The notes below the pieces were generated by a model. It was not told where the DNA came from and did not search any database. It was given only the letters and a program-made list of their open reading frames with translations. The position numbers and the translations under genes were made by a program. Shown here in pieces: positions 36,201 to 44,076 of a stretch of DNA of 64,000 nucleotides; the stretch's first letter is position 1; the number at the start of each line of letters is the position of its first letter. Origin of the DNA: Dyadobacter sp. CY345 (GTDB taxonomy: Bacteria; Bacteroidota; Bacteroidia; Cytophagales; Spirosomataceae); assembly GCF_021502725.1 (NCBI RefSeq), contig NZ_JAKFFS010000001.1, forward strand, positions 1,488,001-1,552,000, in the 5' to 3' direction.

Positions 36201-36734
36201 ATGGTTGATTTTACATCTATTTCATATCTGGGAAATGGCAATTTGAAACAAAGAACGGCCTATGAAATCCTCACCAAATATGGGATAATGGATATTTTGC
36301 AAGACTTTGATCCCATCATTGTAGGTACGATTCCGATCGGGATCGATATTGATAGCAGCGATCTGGATATCATTTGTTTTTGGCAGGATCAGAATGTATT
36401 TAGACAAACACTCATTAAATATTTTGGGCGATTAGCAGATTTTTTAATCCGCGATGTTTGCATAAACAATCAGTCAACAACAGTTGCAAATTTTCGCATT
36501 GGCCACCTGGAATTTGAGATTTTTGGACAAAATGTTCCATCTAAAAGTCAGTTTGGATATCGCCATATGCTTGTAGAAAATAGATTGTTGGCGGAAAAGG
36601 GAGAGGATTTCAGAAAAGAAATTATTGTATTGAAACAACGGGGATATAAAACAGAACCAGCTTTTGCAAAAGTACTTGGAATGGAAGGAGATCCATACCC
36701 GGAACTTTTGAAACTGGAAATTTTGGATGCTTAG
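36201..36734 (+). CDS. DUF4269 family protein (nucleotidyltransferase-like fold)
   Basis: About 177 residues from the ATG at 36201; a TTG at 36174 in frame adds nine residues. 'G-T-I-P-I-G-I-D-I-D-S-S-D-L-D-I-I-C-F' at about 41-59 resembles the G-[T/S]-x...-S-D-x-D metal-binding strand of nucleotidyltransferase folds, with a third acidic strand 'E-F-E-I-F-G-Q' near 108-114. The family is DUF4269; its reaction is unknown and I see no partner gene. It is oriented toward the leftward MATE gene, 36 bases away. Confidence 0.8.
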   Translation: MVDFTSISYLGNGNLKQRTAYEILTKYGIMDILQDFDPIIVGTIPIGIDIDSSDLDIICFWQDQNVFRQTLIKYFGRLADFLIRDVCINNQSTTVANFRIGHLEFEIFGQNVPSKSQFGYRHMLVENRLLAEKGEDFRKEIIVLKQRGYKTEPAFAKVLGMEGDPYPELLKLEILDA

Positions 36735-36770
36735 AAAGTCGAGGCAATTTGATGGGAAATAGAGATAATT

Positions 36771-38096
36771 CTAGTTATTTCTTTTTGCCATTTTCAGGAA
36801 ACGACTAATCAGAAATACAGAGGCAAGCGTCAGACCGATAATCAAACCAAGCCAGATTCCCGGTGCTCCCATATTGAAATGAAAAGCGAGGAGGTAACCA
36901 GTAGGCAAGCCAATTACCCAATAAGCGATGGCTATCAAAATAGTTGGTGCCTTGACGTCTTTTATCCCACGCAAAAGTCCTGCGCTAATTGCCTGGGTGC
37001 TATCAGAAATCTGGAAAACAGCTGCAAAAAGTAATAAATAAGCGGCCAGGTCAAGAACCTGTGTGTTGTCATTAAACGCTTTTGGCAGCTGATACCGGAA
37101 AACGGCAAAAGCGATGGCGCAAAATGTTCCATAGATCAGCGCCGTGATCATGGTACTTTTTCCAATAACCGCAATCTTCAGGCAATTAGCCTGTCCCATC
37201 GCGTTACTAACCCGTATAGAACCCGCTTGTGCCAATCCCATAGAAACCATAAACGTAAATGACGCACTGCTCAACGCGATCTGGTGCGCTGCCTGCGCGA
37301 CCGCACCGATTGTCCCAATAATGATTCCGGAAACAGCAAACGCACCGGCTTCCATACCAATCTGTAAGCTGCTTGGAACGCCTATATGCAGCAATTCACC
37401 CAGCGTTTTTGTACGAAGTTTCCACTGATTTTTACGAACGGCTATGTATTTGCTAAAAGTTTTATGTTTTAAAATCGTGATTGCGAGAGCTACAAATATG
37501 AATGAACGGGTGATCAGTGTGGCATAACCTGCACCAATCAATTCCAGGCGTGGAAAGCCCCAGTTACCATAAATCAGCAGCCAGTTTAGAAGAATATTCA
37601 CCGGCATTCCCGCCAAAGAAAGCAACATCGCCGTTTTAGTAAATTCCAGCCCGTCTGTAAATTGTTTGAGCGTCATAAACAGCAGCATCGGAATGATAGA
37701 CAAACCCATCAGCTGCATAAAAGGGAGCGCAAGTGTAACTACCTCAGGATCCTGGCCGAGGTGAAATAGTATATTTTTTCCAAAAACAAGCGTTAACGAA
37801 ATCAGCAATGCAGTCAAAGCACAGAGGCAAAAACCATTGAACAAATAATGCGATACCTGTTGTGCATCGCGCTTACCGTGTGCAAGTGAAACCATCTGGG
37901 AAACTGAAATGGTCATACCTATCCCAATCACAAAAGGAATGTTCATTGTGTTGATCACCAGCGCCGCAGCGGCAAGCTGTTTGTAACTGATGGCGCCCAC
38001 CATTGCCGTGTCAATCAGGTGCAATGCCATTTGGGCAAGTTCACCGATGATAATGGGCAATGCTAACCGTATTGTTTTTGAAGCTTCACTTTTCAT
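36771..38096 (-). CDS. MATE-family multidrug/Na+ efflux transporter
   Basis: 441 residues and 12 predicted membrane helices in two homologous halves. The N-half begins 'L-A-L-P-I-I-I-G-E-L-A-Q-M-A-L-H-L-I-D-T-A-M-V-G' (split), the typical MATE start; 'I-G-V-P-S-S-L-Q-I-G-M-E' near 240 opens the second half. It belongs to the NorM-like branch, exporting cationic drugs with Na+ or H+. No regulator is adjacent. A TAACTTTG -7-like element lies on the minus strand at 38133-38126, but no -33 match was found. Confidence 0.9.
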   Translation of the reverse strand: MKSEASKTIRLALPIIIGELAQMALHLIDTAMVGAISYKQLAAAALVINTMNIPFVIGIGMTISVSQMVSLAHGKRDAQQVSHYLFNGFCLCALTALLISLTLVFGKNILFHLGQDPEVVTLALPFMQLMGLSIIPMLLFMTLKQFTDGLEFTKTAMLLSLAGMPVNILLNWLLIYGNWGFPRLELIGAGYATLITRSFIFVALAITILKHKTFSKYIAVRKNQWKLRTKTLGELLHIGVPSSLQIGMEAGAFAVSGIIIGTIGAVAQAAHQIALSSASFTFMVSMGLAQAGSIRVSNAMGQANCLKIAVIGKSTMITALIYGTFCAIAFAVFRYQLPKAFNDNTQVLDLAAYLLLFAAVFQISDSTQAISAGLLRGIKDVKAPTILIAIAYWVIGLPTGYLLAFHFNMGAPGIWLGLIIGLTLASVFLISRFLKMAKRNN

Positions 38097-38592
38097 AAAA
38101 TTTGCAATCCACTCTTAAAAAGATGCAAAGTTATGGAAGTTTAAAATAAGGCAGGCAGTGAAACAAAAAGTAATTAAAATATAATCCAGAAGAGGTATTT
38201 CAAAAATTTTGAGGTTTATAATATTTGAATATGTTTTGATCATATCTTGAATAAAAACAATTTCTAAATTCTAGATTTCTTTGATTTACAGTGGTTTTAT
38301 TTTTTGATGCTTCGATTATAAAAAAATACTTTTTATGGTTCAAGACCGGAGAGGTTTTGGGATAAGGCAACATTTCAGTACCATTCTGTCCAGGTAAGCA
38401 ACGGTTTACGAAATGTGTTCGTCATTTCAGTATCTGCGAATTTTATCCACAGTTTTTTCACAGATCACACTGATTGATAGAGAATTCCACAGAAATGTAG
38501 TTTCTAACACTATGGTCGTATTAATTTGATTACTGGTATGATTGTTTACTTTCTAATGGAAATCGAACAAATGCTCGTAAATCTAATTCGCT
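38097..38592. other. Gene-poor AT-rich interval
   Basis: No coding frame longer than about 40 codons and no clear RNA signature. One exact DnaA-box-like word (TTATCCACA, 38443-38451) occurs alone. I see no repeats or mobile-element ends. Confidence 0.5.
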
Positions 38593-38769
38593 ATGTTACA
38601 ACTACTTAAATATTCTGACGTTTTAGGACCTTATTTTTTCATGATCCTTGTTGTATTCACATTTGCCTGTGCAGTATGGCTGATTTCAGGATTGAGAAAA
38701 AGTTCAAGCAATAACGAATGGTTTGTGAAGCGTTCTGCAAACGATTATAAAAGAATTGTTATCCATTGA
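38593..38769 (+). CDS. Small single-span membrane protein, 58 residues
   Basis: ATG at 38593 to TGA at 38767-38769. One strongly hydrophobic segment occupies about 13-33 ('P-Y-F-F-M-I-L-V-V-F-T-F-A-C-A-V-W-L-I'), followed by a basic, Ser-rich tail (R-K-S-S-S-N-N-E-W-F-V-K-R). The size, a single membrane helix and positive-inside tail look like a genuine small membrane protein; it is followed by an intrinsic terminator at 38910. No family is recognised. It could be a cytochrome-type accessory or stress peptide, but nothing shows this. Confidence 0.5.
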   Translation: MLQLLKYSDVLGPYFFMILVVFTFACAVWLISGLRKSSSNNEWFVKRSANDYKRIVIH

Positions 38770-38909
38770 TTCAGGGTTTTTTTGACGAAATCTTGAAATT
38801 TGTTTGAAGTAACCTAAGTGAATGTCTTCAGATTTATCTGAGTAGGAGTGTTCTGTAACTTATATTTTTTCATATCTACGAAAAGTTACAATTTTAGGTA
38901 TTGTTGTAT

Positions 38910-38934
38910 AGCGGCTCATCGTAGTCGCTTTTTT
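38910..38934 (+). terminator. Rightward intrinsic terminator
   Basis: AGCGGCT (38910-38916) and AGTCGCT (38923-38929) pair with one G-T pair and a six-base loop, followed by T residues to 38934. It would end a transcript from the small membrane-protein gene. Confidence 0.6.
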
Positions 38935-38960
38935 CATGTCTACCTACTGTGACAAGGGCA

Positions 38961-38995
38961 TAAAAAAACATCCCTTAGGCAATACCTGGGGATGT
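38961..38995 (-). terminator. Leftward terminator-like hairpin
   Basis: ACATCCC (38968-38974) pairs with GGGATGT (38989-38995), with an inner AGG/CCT. On the minus strand the stem runs into seven T residues (complement of 38962-38968). It is 450 bases past the nearest leftward gene (ends 39446), and a second stem, GAGAACCA/TGGTTTTC (39016-39037), lies just upstream of it. Confidence 0.55.
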
Positions 38996-39037
38996 CTGAT
39001 TTTACTCAACGTTATGAGAACCATTTAACTGGTTTTC

Positions 39038-39445
39038 AGTCACAAAGCTAACTCATTTTTGCAAAATCACCAGCTTTTTTTGTAGAATGCAATTACGGAA
39101 AGGCTTAAAAATAAGTCAAATGAAGAAGAAACTTCGAAAATTTATATTGATACTTAATTAACTTTTAGAAGTAATTTTATAGTAGAAATTCGTGTAATTT
39201 ATATTGTAGTACAGTTAATTGTAATAAGCATTTTTTGGTTTTTTGATGCGTCTGGTTCGTGATCGGTGAATGGGAAGAATTAACCGATATTTTTCTAAAA
39301 TCTGCAACTACAAATAGTTCAAAATTCTTCGCGTGACCTTTTTGTAAAATATCGTAAAAATTTAACCAGAGGGCTCAATTTCCAACTTTTTATATTTTTA
39401 GAAAATATTTTAGAAAAAAATCAAAATTTCTCTGAAATAGTCAGT
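39038..39445. other. AT-rich gap without genes
   Basis: No coding frame or RNA fold convincing to me. TCTCTGA-N5-TCAG at 39429-39444 is a partial copy of the palindromes at 42097 and 42126 but overlaps the end of the YfbU-like gene. Confidence 0.4.
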
Positions 39446-40003
39446 TTAATTCATTTTTACGGTCACTGCTTCGATGAATTTTTGAAGATCGCTCGTGGAA
39501 TATCGGTCTTTTTTCAATTGTTCAAACTCTGTGTGAATTGGCAGCATTTTATTATATTTTGATAAGGAGCTGTTCGTATGGGATTTCAATTCTCTCCCTT
39601 TGTACTCGTGATATTCGTCCATACGGTCAACAAGATAGGACATCATGTAATAATGCATCCCGCCATTAACATCGAATCCTTCGAATTCGAGACTACCTAA
39701 GTCAAGCAATTCTTTGTCTTCATCATTTAGATACCGGATTGAATCGTTAATCCTGTTATACATTTTTAGAATATTTTCCACCTCTTGATACGTGCTGATA
39801 GGCACCTCTTCATAAAGTGTATTAAAAACTTTTTGGTAGAGCCCGGTGTAACCTTTTTCCAAGATCTCAATTCTCCTTTCATACAATACCTTTTCCTGCG
39901 CATCCCCAAAAATGGATAAGATTTTGCACTGATTAATCAATAATTGGCGATCCACGAGTGATATAGTCTCGGGTATCATATTATTTAGCTTTTCGTAATC
40001 CAT
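39446..40003 (-). CDS. YfbU-domain protein
   Basis: 185 residues. The middle and end align with the YfbU family of enterobacteria: 'L-I-N-Q-C-K-I-L-S' at about 27-35, 'R-R-I-E-I-L-E-K-G-Y' at about 43-52, 'I-L-K-M-Y-N-R-I-N-D-S' at about 78-88, 'F-E-G-F-D-V-N' near 107 and 'Y-N-K-M-L-P-I' near 150. It is soluble and all-helical. Overexpression of YfbU kills E. coli, and a role tied to stress or toxicity has been suggested; no mechanism is known. It is divergent from the sigma-54 activator gene with about 110 bases between them. Confidence 0.72.
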   Translation of the reverse strand: MDYEKLNNMIPETISLVDRQLLINQCKILSIFGDAQEKVLYERRIEILEKGYTGLYQKVFNTLYEEVPISTYQEVENILKMYNRINDSIRYLNDEDKELLDLGSLEFEGFDVNGGMHYYMMSYLVDRMDEYHEYKGRELKSHTNSSLSKYNKMLPIHTEFEQLKKDRYSTSDLQKFIEAVTVKMN

Positions 40004-40132
40004 TAAGAAGGTTGATAAATTATTAAAGAGTGGACGTATGTTGCAAAAGTAAATTGTTTTGGCTAATCCGGAAATACTGATGCGGATGCCTTAAAGGAAT
40101 AATACATACATCTGATCGATGATATCAATGAC

Positions 40133-42052
40133 TTGTGCCTGATGCTGGAAAAGGCAGGTTATAATGTCTGTGGGATTGCCGGATCCGTGGCTGAATCCCT
40201 GGAAATTATTGATCAGCAAAATCCGTTGCTGGTTTTGCTCGATATCCAGTTGAAAGGGAATTTGACGGGCATTGATCTGGCAAAACAGCTGAACGAACGA
40301 AATATCGCTTTTGTATACCTTTCGGCCAATTCAAATCAAAGCGTCTTGGAAGAAGCAAGAGCAACCCAGCCGTATGGTTTTTTAATCAAACCTTTTCGAG
40401 AAAAAGACGTCCTGATTAGTCTGGACATTGCGCGTTATCGTCATGAACATAGTCTGGAATCCAAGCTCAGAAGAGAAATTTTACTGCAAAATGTTTTAGA
40501 AGAAATTCTCGCAGATGACGTGGGTTGGGATAGTAAAATGTTGAAAATCGTGCGTGCATTTCAGGGAGTTATTCCTTTTGATTATCTGGCTGTCGGTACC
40601 AAAGAAAAAGGAGAAGTTCCGTATATCGGAGGAAGTTTTTTGAGAATCGGTTTTGATGAATATCAATTTATCGGTGTCGAAGAGTTTCTTGTCGTTTCCA
40701 GAATTAAAATGCACGAGCTTAAGAGATTGCAGGAAATAACACCTCCAACAGTGAGCGGTGCGTGGTATGATGAAATAAGCCTGAAAGAATTATGTATTAA
40801 AAATCCAGTCAAGGGTTTGATTGTCAAGACGTTTAATTTAAAATCTAATCTGGATATTCCACTGACTTTGACAGGCGGTGGAGTTTTTAATTTTTCGTTT
40901 TTCAGTCGCAGCCCTGCGATCTACACTGCGCAACATCTGGAACTGCTGACAAGCTTAAAACAATCGTTGGAAGCCGCTGCAAACGGGATGCTAAATTCGA
41001 AAGTTCATCATCTGTTGATGATGAATCCATCAGGACTCAATTTGGAAGAAAATCCAGGACAACTGCTTGATTTTGAAGGTGTCGTTGGAAATAATCATTT
41101 GCTATTATCCATTCTTGACGACATTGCGCAGGTCGCTCCTTTTGATACTTCGGTATTGATCCTGGGAGAAAGCGGCACTGGGAAGGAGCGCATTGCTTCT
41201 TCAGTGCACCACTTGTCACCCCGCAAAACGAAACCTTTCGTCAAGATTAATTGTGCCGCTTTGCCCGCCAACCTGATAGAATCTGAATTGTTTGGGCATG
41301 AGAAAGGTGCGTTTACAGGTGCTAGTGAACGAAGGATCGGAAAGTTTGAACAAGCGTCCGGTGGGACCATTTTTTTGGATGAAATTGGAGAAATGCCGCT
41401 CGACATGCAGGTTAAATTACTTCGTGTTTTGCAGGAAAAAGAAATAGAAAGAATTGGAGGTAAAACTTCGATTTATGTAAACGTCAGGATCATTGCAGCA
41501 ACGAACCGAAATCTTGAAAAGGAGGTGGCCGAAGGACGTTTTCGCCTGGACCTTTATTATCGTCTCAACGTTTTTCCGGTTCAGCTTCCTCCGCTTCGTG
41601 ACAGAAAAGATGATCTGGAAGCTTTGTCCAATTATTTTGTAAGGAAGTTCTGCACAAAAATGAATAAAAAACTACCGGAAATCTCCAAGCAAATGATGGC
41701 GGAATTTCATGCTTATCATTGGCCGGGAAACATCCGTGAGTTGGAAAATATTATTGAGCAATCGATCATCCTCGGAGACGGGCAGCCGGTTTTGACGTTG
41801 AAGCGATCGCTTGTTCCTAAGCCTGTTACACATAATTCAACCTACGTACAGCAGGCGAGGATAGCGTCATTTGATGATGTCAAAAAAATACAGCATCAAA
41901 CCGAAAAAGAATATATCATATCTGTTTTGAAAAAAGTAAAAGGACGTATCCGGGGTGAGCATGGCGCAGCTAAAATCTTATCAATTAATCCGACAACACT
42001 TGAATCGAGGATAAACAAATTGGGCATAAAAAGAGAGGATTTTTCGTCCTGA
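40133..42052 (+). CDS. NtrC-type sigma-54 activator: receiver (N-truncated), GAF-like, AAA+, Fis-type HTH
   Basis: 639 residues from TTG. Receiver core with phospho-acceptor Asp37 ('L-L-D-I-Q-L'), 'L-S-A-N' and 'I-K-P-F'; a GAF-like linker (about 125-290); AAA+ domain with Walker A 'G-E-S-G-T-G-K-E' (345-352), the sigma-54 contact loop G-A-F-T-G-A (392-397) and 'F-L-D-E-I-G-E-M'; C-terminal Fis-type helix-turn-helix ('A-A-K-I-L-S-I-N-P-T-T-L'). The phospho-acceptor normally sits near residue 54, so about 15 residues, including the first beta-strand, are missing. Ten more codons upstream are in frame (I-H-L-I-D-D...) back to a TAA at 40100 with no ATG. No sensor kinase is nearby. See the separate note on the 5' end. 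Confidence 0.85.
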   Translation: MCLMLEKAGYNVCGIAGSVAESLEIIDQQNPLLVLLDIQLKGNLTGIDLAKQLNERNIAFVYLSANSNQSVLEEARATQPYGFLIKPFREKDVLISLDIARYRHEHSLESKLRREILLQNVLEEILADDVGWDSKMLKIVRAFQGVIPFDYLAVGTKEKGEVPYIGGSFLRIGFDEYQFIGVEEFLVVSRIKMHELKRLQEITPPTVSGAWYDEISLKELCIKNPVKGLIVKTFNLKSNLDIPLTLTGGGVFNFSFFSRSPAIYTAQHLELLTSLKQSLEAAANGMLNSKVHHLLMMNPSGLNLEENPGQLLDFEGVVGNNHLLLSILDDIAQVAPFDTSVLILGESGTGKERIASSVHHLSPRKTKPFVKINCAALPANLIESELFGHEKGAFTGASERRIGKFEQASGGTIFLDEIGEMPLDMQVKLLRVLQEKEIERIGGKTSIYVNVRIIAATNRNLEKEVAEGRFRLDLYYRLNVFPVQLPPLRDRKDDLEALSNYFVRKFCTKMNKKLPEISKQMMAEFHAYHWPGNIRELENIIEQSIILGDGQPVLTLKRSLVPKPVTHNSTYVQQARIASFDDVKKIQHQTEKEYIISVLKKVKGRIRGEHGAAKILSINPTTLESRINKLGIKREDFSS

Positions 42053-42093
42053 CGGCGATTGTAAAACTTAATTTTTATCCAAAAACTTTTACG

Positions 42094-42118
42094 AAATCTC
42101 TGATATTTTCAGAGATTT
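42094..42118. promoter_or_regulatory. Palindrome 1: candidate enhancer site, or terminator of the sigma-54 activator gene
   Basis: AAATCTCTGA (42094-42103) and TCAGAGATTT (42109-42118), perfect 10-bp arms around five bases, with two further T residues after the right arm. As RNA it could be a weak terminator; as DNA it is one of two TCTCYGA-N5-TCAGAGA copies. Confidence 0.55.
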
Positions 42119-42125
42119 TTAGTGA

Positions 42126-42144
42126 TCTCCGAAAATGTCAGAGA
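42126..42144. promoter_or_regulatory. Palindrome 2: candidate enhancer site
   Basis: TCTCCGA (42126-42132), five bases, TCAGAGA (42138-42144). Same motif as palindrome 1 with one mismatch, centres 29 bases apart, and no T run behind it, which favours a protein-binding role over termination. Confidence 0.55.
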
Positions 42145-42240
42145 AGTTTGTCTTTATTTTTAATTCTGTTTTATGTTATAATGTGCTGTTAATTAGTTAG
42201 TTGTAAGTTTGTTTTATCTTTTCAACCGGTTAGGAGATTT

Positions 42241-42256
42241 TGGCATATTTATGGCG
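42241..42256 (+). promoter_or_regulatory. Possible sigma-54 promoter of the AraC gene
   Basis: TGGCATATTTATGGCG has GG at -24 (42242-42243) and GC at -12 (42254-42255) with the required ten-base spacing; two of the less conserved positions differ from TGGCACG-N4-TTGCA. It lies about 100 bases downstream of the two palindromes and 70 before the AraC start. Confidence 0.45.
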
Positions 42257-42325
42257 TAGTAAAGTGAGTAACTGATTACAAATGATTGGTTTCAAGATTC
42301 GATCTCTCACCAACAAAACGCTTCA

Positions 42326-43255
42326 ATGATGACTAACAATTTTCAAAATTATCTTAACCCTGGTGTTCGTCTGAATAAGACGGTTGCGCCGCCGATGCGG
42401 CAATTGAAGACAGCGAGCAATCTGCCTTTTGAAATACAAACCATTGACTGGATGCGGGAGAATAAGTGGAAGGACGACGTTGTGCCTCAAAGACACAACT
42501 ATTATATGATCATTTGGGTAAAGGAGGGTTCAGGCACTCACTTGATTGATCTGGAAAAATTTGAGATCGCCAATAATACCATTTACTGCCTCCGGCCAGG
42601 ACAAATCCATTTATTTCATCCCGAAGAGCGCACGGAGGGATATGTGATCTCTTTTAATTCCGAGTTTTTATGTCTTCATGAGAATAATTTCGATCTGCTT
42701 TTGAATACCGGTTTGTTCAACAAATTTTCACATTCCCCTGCATTTTCTGTACATGAAGAAATGGAGCGGGAACTGGAACATGCTGCGCTGAAAATGAAAG
42801 AAGAATTTGATAATATGTTTTTGCTGCGCTCCGAAATTTTGAGAGTTTTCTTGAAAATTTTCCTGATTCATTTGACGCGTCAATATGAAAACCTCAATTA
42901 TAGAACGACACAATCTAAAAATGTTGAACTAGCCAAGAAATTTCACTCGCTCCTGGAAAAGAATTTTACAAAGAAAAAAATGGTGACAGAATATGCAGAG
43001 GAATTAATTGTGACGCCTAATTATCTGAATGAGATTATAAAAAAGGTCTCCGGTTTTCCGGCAAGTCATCATATTCAGCAGCGTATTGTTCTGGAAGCGA
43101 AGAGACAGGCGGCTTATGCAGATTTAAGTATGAAGGAAATCGCTTACGATCTTGGTTTTGATGATATCGCCCATTTTAGCAAGTTTTTTAAAAATGTATC
43201 AGGCCGCAGTTACACCAATTTTAAGAAGGAAATTAACGGACAGCTAAGTTTTTAG
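42326..43255 (+). CDS. AraC-family transcriptional regulator
   Basis: 309 residues. N-terminal cupin-like sensing domain (about 45-150, with 'R-H-N-Y-Y-M-I-I-W-V-K-E-G-S-G' and 'L-R-P-G-Q-I-H-L-F-H'), and two C-terminal helix-turn-helix units at about 205-300 ('V-T-P-N-Y-L-N-E-I-I-K-K-V-S-G' and 'S-M-K-E-I-A-Y-D-L-G-F-D-D-I-A-H-F-S-K-F-F-K'). Located between the sigma-54 activator gene and yceI. The upstream region carries paired palindromes and a sigma-54-like promoter, so it may be the activator's target. Control of the downstream YceI gene is inferred from order only. Confidence 0.92.
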   Translation: MMTNNFQNYLNPGVRLNKTVAPPMRQLKTASNLPFEIQTIDWMRENKWKDDVVPQRHNYYMIIWVKEGSGTHLIDLEKFEIANNTIYCLRPGQIHLFHPEERTEGYVISFNSEFLCLHENNFDLLLNTGLFNKFSHSPAFSVHEEMERELEHAALKMKEEFDNMFLLRSEILRVFLKIFLIHLTRQYENLNYRTTQSKNVELAKKFHSLLEKNFTKKKMVTEYAEELIVTPNYLNEIIKKVSGFPASHHIQQRIVLEAKRQAAYADLSMKEIAYDLGFDDIAHFSKFFKNVSGRSYTNFKKEINGQLSF

Positions 43256-43456
43256 GATGCGTTTTGGATAAATAATCCATGCTACTATCATGTTCCACTT
43301 CAACTTAAACATTTTGTTCAGTTAAATTCTTTGCTTTTGAATTAAAAATACAACAAAAGCCGGCTTTTAGACATTTCTTCAAAGCCTTTTATGAAATAAG
43401 TTTGCTTGCATGAATTCAAAACTTTTTTCTACCCTAATAATAAATACCTTCTACTT

Positions 43457-43990
43457 ATGGCACAAGTTAAATGGATACTCGATCCGGCGCATAGCGAGAT
43501 TTCATTCAAGGTGAAACACCTGATGATAAGCACAATTACGGGTTATTTCAAGAACTTCAATCTGGAAGTAACCACGGAGGATGAGGATTTTTCGACGGCT
43601 TCCAACATTATTTTTACCGCAGACATTGATTCAATTGACACAAAAAATGAGCAGCGGGATGCACATCTTAAATCTGCCGAGTTTTTCAACGGCGAAGAAC
43701 ATAGCCAGATCAAATTTGTCGGGACAGGTCTACATGTCGAGGATGAAGAAAGCAAATTGAAAGGGGAGCTGACCATTAAGGGCATTACGCACCATGTCAA
43801 AGTTAAAGTCGAGTTTGGAGGAATTGCAGTCGATCCGTACGGTCAGCGGAAAGCAGGATTTACTGTACAAGGAAAAATAAGCCGGGAAGACTTTGGGCTG
43901 ATGTGGAATGCGGTCACCGAAGCAGGCAGCGTTGTAGTTGGTGACAAAGTAAAATTTTCGGGAGAAATTCAACTGATTAAACAGGAATAA
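43457..43990 (+). CDS. YceI-family lipid-binding protein, cytoplasmic form
   Basis: About 177 residues from the ATG at 43457 (M-A-Q-V-K-W-I-L-D-P-A-H-S-E-I-S-F). An ATG at 43406 adds 17 residues that do not form a signal peptide. Family pattern: 'D-P-A-H-S-E-I-S-F-K-V-K-H' at the start, 'R-D-A-H-L-K-S-A-E-F-F' near 72 and 'G-E-L-T-I-K-G-I-T-H-H-V' near 103, then 'S-R-E-D-F-G-L-M-W'. YceI folds as a lipocalin-like barrel that binds long isoprenoids or amphiphiles. A TAAGTTTG -7-like element is at 43397-43404 without a good -33. Confidence 0.93.
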   Translation: MAQVKWILDPAHSEISFKVKHLMISTITGYFKNFNLEVTTEDEDFSTASNIIFTADIDSIDTKNEQRDAHLKSAEFFNGEEHSQIKFVGTGLHVEDEESKLKGELTIKGITHHVKVKVEFGGIAVDPYGQRKAGFTVQGKISREDFGLMWNAVTEAGSVVVGDKVKFSGEIQLIKQE

Positions 43991-44076
43991 ACGCAAATAT
44001 GGAATCTTATGCAGATATTTGAAGAAAGTAACCGGAGTTTGAAAACGTTAATTTCTAAACCAAATCTGCGCCTTAA

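Noticed and set aside
38443-38451. Single DnaA box (TTATCCACA) in the gene-poor stretch near 38.4 kb, as a possible replication origin
   Set aside because: Only one copy, no AT-rich unwinding element with repeats and no dnaA/dnaN/gidA genes near.
39429-39447. Third enhancer-like palindrome (TCTCTGA-N5-TCAG) at the YfbU stop codon
   Set aside because: Right arm is incomplete and it overlaps the end of a gene with no promoter beside it.
40025-40045. Sigma-54 promoter TGGACGTATGTTGCA upstream of the activator
   Set aside because: GG to GC spacing is nine bases instead of ten; sigma-54 is strict about spacing.
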